From Flavimaribacter sp024343425 (GTDB taxonomy: Bacteria; Pseudomonadota; Alphaproteobacteria; Rhizobiales; Rhizobiaceae), in contig OZ245773.1 in NCBI GenBank assembly GCA_965227645.1, forward strand, positions 4,774,001 to 4,838,000: a stretch of DNA of 64,000 bases, in the 5' to 3' direction. Shown here piece after piece: positions 1-9,175 of the stretch. The position numbers were made by a program, and so were the translations under genes. The stretch's first letter is position 1; each line of letters opens with the position of its first letter. Below the pieces are notes generated by a model. It ran no database searches. It was not told the DNA's origin and saw only the letters and a program-made list of their open reading frames with translations.

Positions 1-239
1 GCTATGACAAAAAAATGGAGAACCATTCGGTCAGGTGCCGCGTCGTTTTCTATCCTGTTCTGGTGACAAAACTCGCAAAGGATTTTCCAGAGCGAAACGA
101 GCGCCAGAGAGAGTGGTTGAACGCAGCCGAAGCCGCTGTGCGCATCCAGGAACCGGATCTGCGCGAACTGTTCGAGAGCGGGAGACTTGACGCATTGATC
201 AACCGGATCGAGCACGGGGATCAGGGCGATTCGTCCTAG
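1..239 (+). CDS. Probable NUDIX hydrolase, C-terminal fragment
   Basis: The reading frame is open from the left window edge (codons from base 3) and ends at TAG 237-239, so only about the last 78 residues are present. The ATG at 15 is probably internal. The fragment reads ...RCRVVFYPVLVTKLAKDFPE followed by a segment rich in Arg, Glu and Trp (RNERQREWLNAAEAA) and an acidic tail. This resembles the C-terminal part of rhizobial NUDIX hydrolases of the diphosphoinositol-polyphosphate type, where a basic substrate-contact strand precedes the final helix. The NUDIX box itself would lie outside the window, so the family is inferred from the tail only. Confidence 0.5.
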   Translation, partial: YDKKMENHSVRCRVVFYPVLVTKLAKDFPERNERQREWLNAAEAAVRIQEPDLRELFESGRLDALINRIEHGDQGDSS

Positions 240-508
240 ATATTCCGCCACAGGCTCGTAGAAAACCTCGGGGTCGCCAAAAAGGACGCCCGCCGGACAT
301 CGGACCTCGCAGCTTATCCTCAGAAAAAAAGACTGCAAACCGGACATATATTTGTGGCTACCGGCTAAATCTGCATAGGTGTTTCCGAAATTCGGGGGGC
401 GAAACAATAGGCACCAAACATCCAGCGCTGAGAAAGAGCACGCTCGACAAGGATCTCGATAAATTCGTCCATCTCGAAGAGGCGACCGGGTTCCTGTCGC
501 GTGGTTTC

Positions 509-1972
509 GTGCTTCCAGGGCTGGGTTTTCTTTTCATCGTGCTGTCAGGAGTGGTGGCCGCAATATCCGTGACCGGCGAGCCGCGCGCGGCGTTCATCGT
601 CGCCGCCACCGCAATTGGCGCCTATATGGCGCTCAATATCGGCGCCAACGACGTCGCCAACAATGTCGGGCCGGCCGTCGGATCGCGCGCCATGTCCATC
701 ACGACGGCGCTGCTGATTGCGGCCGTTTTCGAATCGGCCGGCGCGTTGATTGCCGGGGGAGACGTTGTTTCCACCATCTCCAAGGGCATCATCGATCCAC
801 AAACGGTTTCCGACCCGAATACTTTCATTCTTGCAATGATGGCGGCGCTCATGTCGTCCGCCTTGTGGATTAATCTGGCGACCTGGCTTGGCGCGCCGGT
901 GTCGACCACGCACGCGATTGTCGGCGGCGTCATGGGCGCGGGGATCGCCGCATCCGGCTTTGGAGCCGTCGAATGGCCAATACTCGGCGGCATAGCGGCA
1001 AGCTGGGTAATATCTCCCCTGTTGGGAGGGGTCATCGCCGCAGCTTTTCTCGCGTTTATCAAGACCTTTGTCGTCTATCGCCAGGACAAGATCGCCGCCG
1101 CCCGACTCTGGGTTCCGATTCTGATCGCCATCATGACGGGCGCCTTCTCGGCCTATCTCGCCATGAAAGGCGTGAAGAAGATCATACACCTTTCACCGCT
1201 GGCCATATTGTTGATCGGCGTCGCCGGTTGCGCGCTCGGCTATGTTGCGGCAAACCCCTACATTCAACGCAAGTCTGCGGGCCTTCCAAACCGCAATCAG
1301 TCCTTGCGGCACCTCTTCCAGCTTCCGTTGATCATCTCGGCTGCGCTTTTGTCCTTCGCCCATGGCGCCAATGATGTGGCCAACGCCATCGGACCACTGG
1401 CGGCCATCGTCCATGTCGCCGAATTCGGCGCGGTGACAGCCAATGTGGGCATTCCGATATGGGTCATGATGATTGGAGGGCTTGGCATCTCCTTCGGTCT
1501 GGTCGTCTTCGGATCGAGACTCATCCGAATGGTCGGAAAGCAGATCACCAAACTCAATCCGATGCGCGCCTATTGCGTTGCGCTGTCGGCGGCCATCACG
1601 GTCATTATCGCCTCCGCTCTGGGGCTGCCGGTGTCTTCGACCCATATCGCCGTCGGCGCTGTGTTTGGCGTCGGTTTCTTCCGCGAATGGTACACTGCCA
1701 ACTCCAGGCGCCGCGCCGACTACATGGCGCGTAAGGGTCATGGCCAGCATCGAAACAAAACCGCCAAACCCCTGAAATCAAACGACTATGCGTACACACG
1801 GGATATGTTCGTGGCGGATAGCGCAGCCGTGGTTGGAAATCCGGAGGCGACGCGGCGCAAGCTCGTCCGCCGCCAGCATTTCATCAGCATCATCGCGGCT
1901 TGGATCATTACAGTTCCGGCGTCGACGTTGCTATCGGCCCTGATCTTTCTGGCGATGCAATCGCTAGGCTGA
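509..1972 (+). CDS. pit: PiT-family inorganic phosphate transporter
   Basis: Low-affinity inner-membrane phosphate permease (metal-phosphate:H+ symport in the PiT family). The 487-residue frame has many hydrophobic helices and the duplicated PiT signature: a first copy GANDVANNVGPAVGSRA near residues 46-62 and a second GANDVANAIGPLAA about 245 residues later. Each is followed by a PVSTTH or PVSSTH motif. A hydrophilic loop (GHGQHRNKTAKP) separates the last helices, as is usual in this family. The GTG at 509 is the first canonical start, but the frame stays open upstream and encodes STLDKDLDKFVHLEEATG, which looks like the conserved N-terminus of rhizobial homologues. The protein probably begins around 407-428 (see findings). 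The gene converges on gpmA with 9 bases between the stops. Confidence 0.93.
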   Translation: MLPGLGFLFIVLSGVVAAISVTGEPRAAFIVAATAIGAYMALNIGANDVANNVGPAVGSRAMSITTALLIAAVFESAGALIAGGDVVSTISKGIIDPQTVSDPNTFILAMMAALMSSALWINLATWLGAPVSTTHAIVGGVMGAGIAASGFGAVEWPILGGIAASWVISPLLGGVIAAAFLAFIKTFVVYRQDKIAAARLWVPILIAIMTGAFSAYLAMKGVKKIIHLSPLAILLIGVAGCALGYVAANPYIQRKSAGLPNRNQSLRHLFQLPLIISAALLSFAHGANDVANAIGPLAAIVHVAEFGAVTANVGIPIWVMMIGGLGISFGLVVFGSRLIRMVGKQITKLNPMRAYCVALSAAITVIIASALGLPVSSTHIAVGAVFGVGFFREWYTANSRRRADYMARKGHGQHRNKTAKPLKSNDYAYTRDMFVADSAAVVGNPEATRRKLVRRQHFISIIAAWIITVPASTLLSALIFLAMQSLG

Positions 1973-1981
1973 CCGGCATGA

Positions 1982-2617
1982 TCAATGGGCGGCGGACATG
2001 TCGCCCAGAATTTCCTTTGAAGCCACGGTGGAATCCGGATTGAGGCGGTAGACCATCGGCACGCCCGTGGCGAGATTGAGCCCGGTTATCTCGTCCCGGC
2101 TCATCCGGTCGAGAACCATCACCAGCGAGCGCAGCGAGTTACCGTGCGCGGCGACCAGGACCTTCTGTCCGGACAGGACGCGCGGCAGAATTTCGGTCAT
2201 GTAATAGGGCCATACGCGCGCGCCGGTGTCTTTGAGGCTTTCTCCGCCGGGCGGTGGCACATCGTAGGAGCGGCGCCAGACATGAACCTGTTCCTCGCCC
2301 CATTTCTCCCTGGCGTCATCCTTGTTGAGTCCAGCCAGATCGCCATAGTCGCGTTCGTTCAGCGCTCCGTCATGAATGGTCTCGAGGTCCGGCTGATCGA
2401 TCAGGTCGAGAATGATCTGGCAGGTGCGCTCGGCGCGCAGAAGGACAGACGTGAAGGCAATGTCGAACCGGACGCCGTATTCCTTGAGGGCGCGCGCGCC
2501 CTCTTCCGCCTCCTTGACGCCCTTCTCGGTAAGGTCGGGATTCTTCCAGCCTGTAAACAGATTCTTGAGATTCCATTCGCTCTGGCCGTGGCGGACGAGC
2601 ACAAGGGTGCCGGACAT
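1982..2617 (-). CDS. gpmA: 2,3-bisphosphoglycerate-dependent phosphoglycerate mutase
   Basis: Interconverts 3- and 2-phosphoglycerate in glycolysis and gluconeogenesis (cytoplasm). The protein has 211 residues and begins MSGTLVLVRHGQSEWN. LVRHGQSEWN holds the phospho-accepting His of the histidine phosphatase superfamily, and the second conserved His lies in VAAHGNSLRSL. The internal GALNERDYGDLAG motif is typical of dPGM. I chose the start at 2617 rather than the longer frame from 2662 because an AAGG ribosome-binding site lies just upstream and because LVLVRHG is the normal N-terminus of the family. It is the last gene of the glk/ABC/dapB/gpmA operon, 16 bases after the dapB stop. Confidence 0.95.
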   Translation of the reverse strand: MSGTLVLVRHGQSEWNLKNLFTGWKNPDLTEKGVKEAEEGARALKEYGVRFDIAFTSVLLRAERTCQIILDLIDQPDLETIHDGALNERDYGDLAGLNKDDAREKWGEEQVHVWRRSYDVPPPGGESLKDTGARVWPYYMTEILPRVLSGQKVLVAAHGNSLRSLVMVLDRMSRDEITGLNLATGVPMVYRLNPDSTVASKEILGDMSAAH

Positions 2618-2633
2618 GGAAATAACCTTTCGA

Positions 2634-3452
2634 TCAGTTTTCGGATAAGCCCAGGACATCAATCATGGAATAGAGTCCCGGCTCGCGGTTGCGCGCCCAC
2701 AGCGCCGCCTTGACCGCGCCGCGGGCAAAAATCGAACGGTCCGTCGCCTTGTGCGAAAGTTCCACCAATTCGCCTTCCCCGGCGAGCATCACCGTGTGTT
2801 CACCGACAACGGAACCGCCGCGCAGCGTCGCAAAGCCAATCGACCCGGCGGGACGCGGTCCGGTATGGCCGTCGCGCACCCGGATCGATGCTTCGTCGAG
2901 GTCAATGCCACGCCCTTCCGCCGCGGCCTCGCCGAGAAGCAGCGCCGTTCCCGACGGCGCATCCACCTTGTGGCGGTGATGCATCTCGACAATTTCGATG
3001 TCCCAGTCCTCAGGATCCAGGGCCCTGGCGGCCTGGCGTACAAGCACGGACAGAAGATTGACGCCAAGGCTCATATTGCCCGACTTGACGATAATCGCTT
3101 TTTCCGCGGCTTTGCGGATTTTCTCCTCATGCGCGGCGTCGCAACCGGTCGTCCCGATGACGTGGACCAAACCGTATTGGGCGGCGAGGCCTGCGTTCGC
3201 CACGCTAGCGTCCGGCGTAGTGAAATCAACCAGTCCGTCTGATGCAGCCGCCGCCGCCTCAACATCATCGGTGAAGGCGACGCCGATCTCTCCGAGCTGC
3301 GCATGGACCCCGGCGTCTCTTCCAAGGATATCCGATCCGCTTCGCTCGATCGCAGCAGAGACGACGACGCCGTCCATCGAGGCGATCGCACGGATGAGCG
3401 CCTGTCCCATCCGGCCGGCGGCGCCTGCGACAGCGAGCTTCATGTCACTCAT
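2634..3452 (-). CDS. dapB: 4-hydroxy-tetrahydrodipicolinate reductase
   Basis: Second committed step of the diaminopimelate/lysine pathway: NAD(P)H-dependent reduction of hydroxytetrahydrodipicolinate. The 272 residues are the normal family length. The N-terminal Rossmann motif is VAGAAGRMGQ. The catalytic and substrate-binding region reads EMHHRHKVDAPSGTAL, with the paired His and the Lys typical of DapB. GTTG and FTTPDAS nucleotide and hinge motifs are visible. The ATG overlaps the TGA of the ABC exporter upstream (ATGA), which suggests translational coupling. A second in-frame Met three codons later (MKLAVAG) is an alternative start. Confidence 0.96.
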   Translation of the reverse strand: MSDMKLAVAGAAGRMGQALIRAIASMDGVVVSAAIERSGSDILGRDAGVHAQLGEIGVAFTDDVEAAAAASDGLVDFTTPDASVANAGLAAQYGLVHVIGTTGCDAAHEEKIRKAAEKAIIVKSGNMSLGVNLLSVLVRQAARALDPEDWDIEIVEMHHRHKVDAPSGTALLLGEAAAEGRGIDLDEASIRVRDGHTGPRPAGSIGFATLRGGSVVGEHTVMLAGEGELVELSHKATDRSIFARGAVKAALWARNREPGLYSMIDVLGLSEN

Positions 3453-5341
3453 TGAGCCGGGTCCTCGTTCGAAGGTTCAGCGCCATCAAGCAACTGCAGT
3501 TCTTTCTCCTCATGCCGCTTGCCAACATCCTGCATCTTGAGGAATCGCGCGTAAAGGCCATCCTTCATGGCCGACAGAGACCGATGGTCACCCTGTTCGA
3601 TGACTTTGCCTTCAAGGAGGACGACGATCTTGTCGGCATGGGCGACGGTCGACAGTCTGTGCGCGATAACGAGAACCGTGCGGCCGCTCATCGCCTGTTC
3701 AAGCGCCTTCTGGACGAGAACCTCGGATTCGGTGTCGAGCGCCGATGTCGCCTCATCCAGAAGCAGGATTGGCGCGTTGCGAATCAGGGCCCGCGCGATG
3801 GATATGCGCTGACGCTGACCGCCGGACAGGGTCATGCCGGCTTCACCTACCGGCGTGTCATAGCCATGTGGCTGCTCGATGATGAAATCATGCGCGTAAG
3901 CAAGCCGCGCAGCCTGTTCGATCTCCTCATTCGTGGCTTCCGGCCGTCCATAACGGATATTGTCGCGGATCGTGCCTTCGAACAGGTAAGGTTGCTGCGA
4001 CACATAGGCGATCGCATGACGCAGCGAATCCTTGGTGATTTTGGATACGTCCTGCCCGTCGATCAAAATACGCCCGCCGTCCGCATCGTAGAAACGGGGA
4101 AGCAGACTCATGATCGTCGACTTGCCCGCGCCCGATGGACCGACCAGCGCCGTCATCTTGCCGCCCTCGGCGACAAAACTGACATTGTGCAGCACCGGGC
4201 TCGCCTCGCCGTAGCTGAACGACACATCTTCAAACCGGATCTCGGCGTCTTTGATCTCAAGCACCTCATCTCCGGAGAGATCGGGCTGGTCCGGCTCTTC
4301 ATCGAGAATTTCGTAGATCATGCGCGCATTGACCATCGCGCCTTCCATTGTGATCTGCAGCCGCGCGAGCCGTTTTGCAGGTTCGTAGGCGAACAGCAAC
4401 GCCGTTACGAAAGAAAAGAAGTCGCCCGGAAGCACGCCGCCATAGATCGTCCGGATCGCTGCATAGGCAAGCACGCCGGCTATGGCGAGGCCGGCGAGCG
4501 TTTCCGTCAGCGGCCCGGTGCGTTCGGTCAGCCTTGCGATACGGTTGGACCGGGCTTCGGAGTCGCGAATGAGAACGTCGACGTTCTTGCCGAGTTCCTT
4601 CTCCATCGTGAAGGCTTTGACGACCGCAATTCCCTGCAGGGATTCCTGCATCGTGCCCAGCACCCGGCTGTTGACGAGAACCGCCTCCCGCGCAATGACG
4701 CGCAAGCGGGTGGCAATGTAACGCAGAGCCAGCACAAGCGGCGGCGCCACCAGCACCACACCAGCGAACAGAACCGGATCGCGATAGATCATCACAGCGA
4801 CAAGACCAACCACAGTGAGAAGATCGCGGGCAAGCGATGTGATGGTCATGTTGAGGACCGATCGAATGCCGCCGGCGTTCTGCGACACCCTGGCGGCGAG
4901 TTGCGCGGAACGCACCTCGCTCAGATAACCGACGCTCATCTTCATGAGATGGGTGAACAGACGACGCTGATAGCGCGCCACAATATTGTTGCCGACCTTT
5001 GCGAGAGCGACCGCCTGGCCATAGCCTGCAAGACCGCGCACGACAAAGGCAAGGAATACGGCGCCGCTGATCCACCAGACCACTTCCCCGCGCTGTTTCG
5101 CAAAAGCCTCGTCGACAATGTCCTTGGTGACCCAGGCGGTAAACGCCGTCGTCGCCGCAACCAGCATGAGGCAAGCGATGGCAAATATATAGGTGCCGAT
5201 ATAGTCTCGGAAATTCTCCGAGAATATGCGCTTCAGGAGCGGCCAGATTGTTTCCCTATTCAGGGGTTCTTCTCGCGAATGAGGGCCCCTGCCCGGCGCC
5301 ATTGGATGCCTCATTCCGGGTGTTGGTCTGAACTGGTTCAT
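3449..5341 (-). CDS. ABC exporter, fused permease and ATPase (MsbA-like)
   Basis: Half-size ABC exporter of 630 residues: about 320 residues of six-helix transmembrane domain, then a nucleotide-binding domain. The ATPase carries Walker A GPSGAGKST, signature LSGGQRQR, Walker B ILLLDEATSALD and the switch histidine in VIAHRLST. The overall arrangement matches MsbA/LmrA-type lipid or multidrug exporters, but the substrate cannot be read from sequence. I chose the start at 5341 because its ATG overlaps the glk stop as ATGA; the longer frame to 5365 would run into glk. Position between glk and dapB is a gene order I associate with rhizobia. An N-terminal basic, Pro-rich extension of about 35 residues precedes the first helix. 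Confidence 0.92.
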   Translation of the reverse strand: MNQFRPTPGMRHPMAPGRGPHSREEPLNRETIWPLLKRIFSENFRDYIGTYIFAIACLMLVAATTAFTAWVTKDIVDEAFAKQRGEVVWWISGAVFLAFVVRGLAGYGQAVALAKVGNNIVARYQRRLFTHLMKMSVGYLSEVRSAQLAARVSQNAGGIRSVLNMTITSLARDLLTVVGLVAVMIYRDPVLFAGVVLVAPPLVLALRYIATRLRVIAREAVLVNSRVLGTMQESLQGIAVVKAFTMEKELGKNVDVLIRDSEARSNRIARLTERTGPLTETLAGLAIAGVLAYAAIRTIYGGVLPGDFFSFVTALLFAYEPAKRLARLQITMEGAMVNARMIYEILDEEPDQPDLSGDEVLEIKDAEIRFEDVSFSYGEASPVLHNVSFVAEGGKMTALVGPSGAGKSTIMSLLPRFYDADGGRILIDGQDVSKITKDSLRHAIAYVSQQPYLFEGTIRDNIRYGRPEATNEEIEQAARLAYAHDFIIEQPHGYDTPVGEAGMTLSGGQRQRISIARALIRNAPILLLDEATSALDTESEVLVQKALEQAMSGRTVLVIAHRLSTVAHADKIVVLLEGKVIEQGDHRSLSAMKDGLYARFLKMQDVGKRHEEKELQLLDGAEPSNEDPAQ

Positions 5342-6378
5342 GCGTGCAACATCTGCTTCTTCCAACGCCGCCCATCCGTTGTCACGCCAAACCGGCCAGG
5401 AGCGCGCGCATAGGCGGAAAGCCCTGAAAGCGCGGCCAGCGGATGGGTGATAACGCAGGTGGGTATGGATTTCATGAGTTTGGAATGCGGAGCCTTGTCT
5501 TCGAAGGCGTTTCGGAAATCGGGCCGCATCAGAACCGGAATGATCTTCTGCGCGATACCGCCGGCGATAAAGACTCCGCCTCGGGCCATGAAGATCAGAG
5601 CAAGGTCGCCGGCGACGCGACCGAGATAGGCGGCGAAAAGTGCAAGCGCTTCGGAAGCCGCCGTATCCTCGCCGTCAAGCCCGGCTGCGGTGACATCGGA
5701 CGGTTTTTCGCAGACCGGATCCAGCCCGTCCGACCTGCAAATGGCCCTGTAGATATTCACCAGGCCGTCGCCGCACAGGAGCTGTTCGGCGGAGAGTCGT
5801 CCTTCAATCGTTTCCAGATACGGAAATATCTCGAAATCGCGCGGCGAACGCGGCCCGAGATCTATATGACCGCCTTCTCCTGGAACCGGAATCCACATGT
5901 GATGCGAGTGGACAAGGCCTGCTACGCCCAGTCCCGTCCCGGGACCAACCACCACTCGAGTTGCGTATTTCTCAGCCTTCGCCTCACCGATTGCATGCAG
6001 ATATTCTTGCTCGAGCGACGCGGCCGCCAGCGCCTGAGCTTCAAAATCATTCAGCACGATGACTTCCTCGAAGCCGAGCGACTCTATCATCGCATAGGGT
6101 CGAACGACCCAATTGCAATTGGTCAACTTGATCTCGTCGCCATCGACCGGGGCAGCGATCGCGAAGATCGCCGATCGCGGCTGAACCGATGTGCTGTCGA
6201 GCACAACGGTCTGGATCGCCTCGTCAATCGTGTCGAAATCGGCTGTCGCGAAGACCGGAAACTCCCGAGGGCTCGCATTGGCGTCGACCAAAATGGCGAA
6301 ACGCGCGTTGGTTCCACCAATATCGCCGATAAGGATCGGAAAACTGACCGCGGCGTCCTGGTCATGTTTTTCGGTCAT
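5338..6378 (-). CDS. glk: Glucokinase
   Basis: Phosphorylates glucose with ATP to glucose-6-phosphate in the cytoplasm. The 346-residue protein belongs to the bacterial glucokinase family (not ROK): N-terminal phosphate-binding motif IGDIGGTNARFAIL, NCNW and LNDFEAQALA sugar-site motifs, VVGPGTGLGVAG, a PGEGGHIDLGP segment and a C-terminal GGVFIAGGIAQK adenosine motif. The frame is open to 6489, but MTEKHDQDAAVSF at 6378 fits family length best. It heads an operon in which the following three genes overlap or sit within 20 bases. The 286-base gap to mepA must hold its promoter. Confidence 0.94.
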   Translation of the reverse strand: MTEKHDQDAAVSFPILIGDIGGTNARFAILVDANASPREFPVFATADFDTIDEAIQTVVLDSTSVQPRSAIFAIAAPVDGDEIKLTNCNWVVRPYAMIESLGFEEVIVLNDFEAQALAAASLEQEYLHAIGEAKAEKYATRVVVGPGTGLGVAGLVHSHHMWIPVPGEGGHIDLGPRSPRDFEIFPYLETIEGRLSAEQLLCGDGLVNIYRAICRSDGLDPVCEKPSDVTAAGLDGEDTAASEALALFAAYLGRVAGDLALIFMARGGVFIAGGIAQKIIPVLMRPDFRNAFEDKAPHSKLMKSIPTCVITHPLAALSGLSAYARAPGRFGVTTDGRRWKKQMLHA

Positions 6379-6664
6379 ATTGCGTTCTACTCTCGATAAT
6401 CCGCCCGGTGAGCTCGCACCGGCGCTCTGTCGCCGGTTATCGTACATAACAGATCGGGACTGGTCCCCTATAGGCAAGGTTGTCAGCAATTGAAAGATGC
6501 GATCCCCGCAAACATCAAAGGACTAGGTGTGACGGATTCGACATTTGATCCCGCTTGCCGCGCGCTCACGCTCAATTGTCAAAACCAACCGTCAAACCAC
6601 AAACTGCTAAATGGCCGTCGTTGCTTCCAACGCCCGCGCCGGTTTGACGGCATTTGTCGCCGCC

Positions 6665-7705
6665 TTATTGCACAGCCGGGCGGGGTTTGGGAAGCGGTAT
6701 GAGGGCGGGCATGGAATAAGGCGTCGCAACCGCTTCAACCGGCGCGAAAGCGCTCGCGCCTGCGTCAGTTTCGCGTGTCGCCGCCGAAGCGGACGCCGGC
6801 GCGGCGGCCGCCAGCACGGCGCCGCATACGGACGGCAGATCCGACATCATGATGTGGCGCGGCTTTGCGGGCGTTGTCGACAGCTTCTCCTGCTTCCTGG
6901 GCTTCAATGCGACATTGAACCACCAGTCGAGCGGCTCGCCGCATCCGTCATCGGCAGGCACCGCATTCTGAGCCCTGCAGGCCTTTGAATCGTCCGGGCA
7001 GCGTATCCGCACATGCATATGATAGTGGTGTCCGTAGTAAGGCCTCACCTTGTTCAGATTCCTGCGATCGCCTCTCCAGGTCTCGCATAGCTGCTTCTTG
7101 ATCGCCGGATGGACGAGAACCCGCTGAACCTGCGGATAACTTGCGGCTCGCATGATGAGGCCAGCGTGCGCAGTCGTCCAAACCCTGGGATCGATCTCGA
7201 CGCTGCCCGGCTTGAGAACGGAGATTGCGCTGATCGTTTCTCTGTCCTGTCCGGACAGACGCCGGTCGGGCATCGGAGTCAGCCAGATATCCGCATCGAG
7301 CCCGACCTGGTGCGAGGCGTGTCCCGTCAGCATCGGTCCGCCCCGGGGCTGCGACATATCGCCTACCAGGAGACCCGGCCACCCGTCGTGGCGCGCAGCG
7401 TCTTCCGACAATTGCTGGATCGTGTCGATCAATTGCGGATGCCCCCAACGCCGGTTGCGCGACAGGCGCATGGCTTGCCAGCGTGGTCCGTCCACAGGAA
7501 GCGCCACGCCGCCGGCAAGACAGCCCTTGGAGTAGAAACCGTAGGCCTGAGCATCCAGGCTGGCGGGAAGATCGGCAGCGCCGAAAAGCTGTTTGGCTGG
7601 GGTCTGGTCAGCGGCGAGCGAAAGGTCTCCTGCGGCGATGACGCCGATGGAGACCATTGCGACCCACCGCGCCGCCCGTCGCATCCATGAATTAACACCC
7701 ACCAT
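6665..7705 (-). CDS. mepA: Penicillin-insensitive murein endopeptidase (M74)
   Basis: Periplasmic LAS-family metallo-endopeptidase that cuts D-Ala-mDAP (and mDAP-mDAP) cross-links in peptidoglycan. The 346 residues start with a basic segment and a hydrophobic signal-peptide core (WVAMVSIGVIAAGDLSLAA). Zinc and active-site motifs are visible: GHASHQVGLDADIWL, then HHYHMHVRIRCP near the C-terminal third. Several paired cysteines (KGCLAGG, QLCET, RCPDD, KACRA, DDGCGE) fit the disulphide pattern of MepA. The start at 7705 has a GGGAG ribosome-binding site 4 bases upstream. The Ala/Pro-rich tail of about 70 residues after the WWFNVAL motif is longer than in E. coli MepA. It is transcribed alone, facing glk. 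Confidence 0.94.
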   Translation of the reverse strand: MVGVNSWMRRAARWVAMVSIGVIAAGDLSLAADQTPAKQLFGAADLPASLDAQAYGFYSKGCLAGGVALPVDGPRWQAMRLSRNRRWGHPQLIDTIQQLSEDAARHDGWPGLLVGDMSQPRGGPMLTGHASHQVGLDADIWLTPMPDRRLSGQDRETISAISVLKPGSVEIDPRVWTTAHAGLIMRAASYPQVQRVLVHPAIKKQLCETWRGDRRNLNKVRPYYGHHYHMHVRIRCPDDSKACRAQNAVPADDGCGEPLDWWFNVALKPRKQEKLSTTPAKPRHIMMSDLPSVCGAVLAAAAPASASAATRETDAGASAFAPVEAVATPYSMPALIPLPKPRPAVQ

Positions 7706-8054
7706 GAACTCCCGCTATTCTTTTTGCTTGCGGCAAACATACATCAACTCCGCTTCCGGCTCCATGCGGAAGGATCTGTCATTGCTGGAGCATGTCGGCA
7801 TTGCCCGTCATTGCGACAACGGTCCGTGGCTTTACATATATGTCACATTCGAATATGGAGGCGACCATAATCAGACCGAAATCAAAGGCATCAGCTGATT
7901 GCGGACCGGAACGCCGGCCCGCCCGTCACCGGGTCAAAACCATGTTGCACCGTCTGCCAGCCCGACCGGAGGATTGCATGCCAGGGGGGTGCAGGGACCA
8001 TTCAAACCGGCCGTTCAGGTTTCGCGCTTTCCACTCGGGGATTCCACTGACCGG
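7706..8054. other. Intergenic region between mepA and gtrA
   Basis: A 349-base divergent spacer. It must contain the mepA promoter (minus strand) and the promoter of the GtrA-like gene (plus strand). Short open frames exist on both strands, but none has a convincing ribosome-binding site, codon pattern or recognisable protein. I see no strong repeat or hairpin in it. Confidence 0.5.
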
Positions 8055-8432
8055 ATGAACAGCCGTCTCTTGAAATTTCTCGTCGTCGGCGGGGTCGGAT
8101 ACGTGACGGACGCCGGGATCCTCATGGCGCTGTTGCGCTGGACGGAAATTGATCCGTTTACCGGCCGGCTCATCGCCATTGCGATCACCTTGCAAGTCAC
8201 CTGGCTGCTGAACCGCCGTTTCACGTTCGAAAAAAGCCATCGTCACGCCGCCGTCGAGGGAATGCGTTACAGCGGCGTTGGCATTGCGAGCAGCTTGCTC
8301 AATTATCTGGTCTATTCCTGTCTTCTTGTTTTTGTTCCTACATTGCCGCCGGTCGCAGCCCTGACCCTGGGATCGGCCTCCGCTACGATCTTTTCCTACA
8401 CAGGCTATGCGAAACTCGTTTTCGGCCGTTAA
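8055..8432 (+). CDS. GtrA-like membrane protein
   Basis: Small four-helix inner-membrane protein of 125 residues, matching the GtrA/DPMS family of flippases or accessory proteins for polyprenyl-linked sugars. The sequence starts MNSRLLKFLVVGGVGYVTDA, the characteristic first helix. A second helix follows, then the basic turn NRRFTFEK (the conserved W-N-R-x-F-T-F type motif), then two further helices ending SYTGYAKLVFGR. The frame is open from 7899, but its first 52 codons have no membrane-protein character, so ATG 8055 is preferred. The sugar and acceptor are unknown, and no glycosyltransferase lies next to it. Confidence 0.82.
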   Translation: MNSRLLKFLVVGGVGYVTDAGILMALLRWTEIDPFTGRLIAIAITLQVTWLLNRRFTFEKSHRHAAVEGMRYSGVGIASSLLNYLVYSCLLVFVPTLPPVAALTLGSASATIFSYTGYAKLVFGR

Positions 8433-8771
8433 TAAGGTCTATTCCGGCTATTGTGCCATGCAAAAAGTTTTACTGGTCTTTGAGGTGAACAGTGTGCACT
8501 ATGTTTCTCCGGAAAGTGGACCGGTCTATCGGTTTGCTCAACGGACGACAGGGCAAAAGAGCAGGCAAAGGCGGATCACCTGGACCTGCTCGGGGCCTCC
8601 GCGTCGCATTTCGCCGGCATTTCAGGGCTGTGCCGGAACCGGGAGAGGCATCAGGGGATTCGTGTTTGACCAATTACGTAAAGCAGCAGGCATTTCAAGC
8701 GAAACGCCTGGCACGGTTTCATGGGCTGACCGACGCAGCGGGTTGGATATGACTACGGGAGCATTAAGCAT
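8433..8771. other. Spacer between gtrA and the PTS EIIA gene
   Basis: A 339-base gap on the plus strand. Several frames are open through it, but their translations are rich in Arg, Pro, Gly and Ser and resemble nothing I recognise. In many rhizobia this position is occupied by hprK (HPr kinase/phosphorylase), itself preceded by the chvG/chvI genes. I see no P-loop or other HprK motif here. The promoter for the EIIA-HPr pair must lie in this gap. Confidence 0.45.
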
Positions 8772-9173
8772 ATGATCGGACTGGTGCTTGTGACCCATGG
8801 CAAGCTTGCACAGGAATTTCGCAACGCGCTCGAGCACGTGGTCGGGCCGCAAAAAAATCTTGAAACGGTGTCTATCGGCCCCGAAGACGACATGGACCAG
8901 CGCCGGATTGACATCATTGAAGCGGTCGCGGCCGCCGAGGACGGCCACGGCGTCATCATTCTGACGGACATGTTTGGCGGAACGCCGTCCAACCTGTCGA
9001 TTTCCGTGATGGACAATGGCCGGATCGAAGTGATCGCCGGCGTCAATCTTCCGATGCTGATCAAGCTCGCGAGCGCGCGGACGGAGAATGACATGGAAGC
9101 CGCCCTCGCCGATGCGCAGGAAGCCGGACGCAAATATATCAACGTCGCCAGCCGGGTTCTCAGCGGTAAGTAG
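8772..9173 (+). CDS. manX: PTS EIIA component, mannose-class (regulatory)
   Basis: Phosphoryl-carrier protein of 133 residues, the size of a stand-alone EIIA-Man domain. It begins MIGLVLVTHGKLAQEF; His9 in VTHG is the predicted phosphorylation site. The segment ILTDMFGGTPSN is the typical EIIA-Man loop. No EIIB, EIIC or EIID sugar permease genes are nearby, so as in other alphaproteobacteria this is probably part of an incomplete, regulatory PTS receiving phosphate from HPr. It is only 2 bases upstream of the HPr gene and clearly co-transcribed with it. Confidence 0.92.
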   Translation: MIGLVLVTHGKLAQEFRNALEHVVGPQKNLETVSIGPEDDMDQRRIDIIEAVAAAEDGHGVIILTDMFGGTPSNLSISVMDNGRIEVIAGVNLPMLIKLASARTENDMEAALADAQEAGRKYINVASRVLSGK

Positions 9174-9175
9174 AC

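Noticed and set aside
3452..5413. 653-codon plus-strand open frame opposite the ABC exporter and glk
   Set aside because: It is antisense to clear genes with all ABC and glucokinase motifs; its translation is Arg/His/Asp-rich, as expected of the shadow of GC-rich codons.
8407..8775. 122-codon plus-strand frame between gtrA and EIIA, considered as an hprK remnant
   Set aside because: No P-loop, no HprK signature and a low-complexity Arg/Ser/Gly composition; treated as non-coding spacer.
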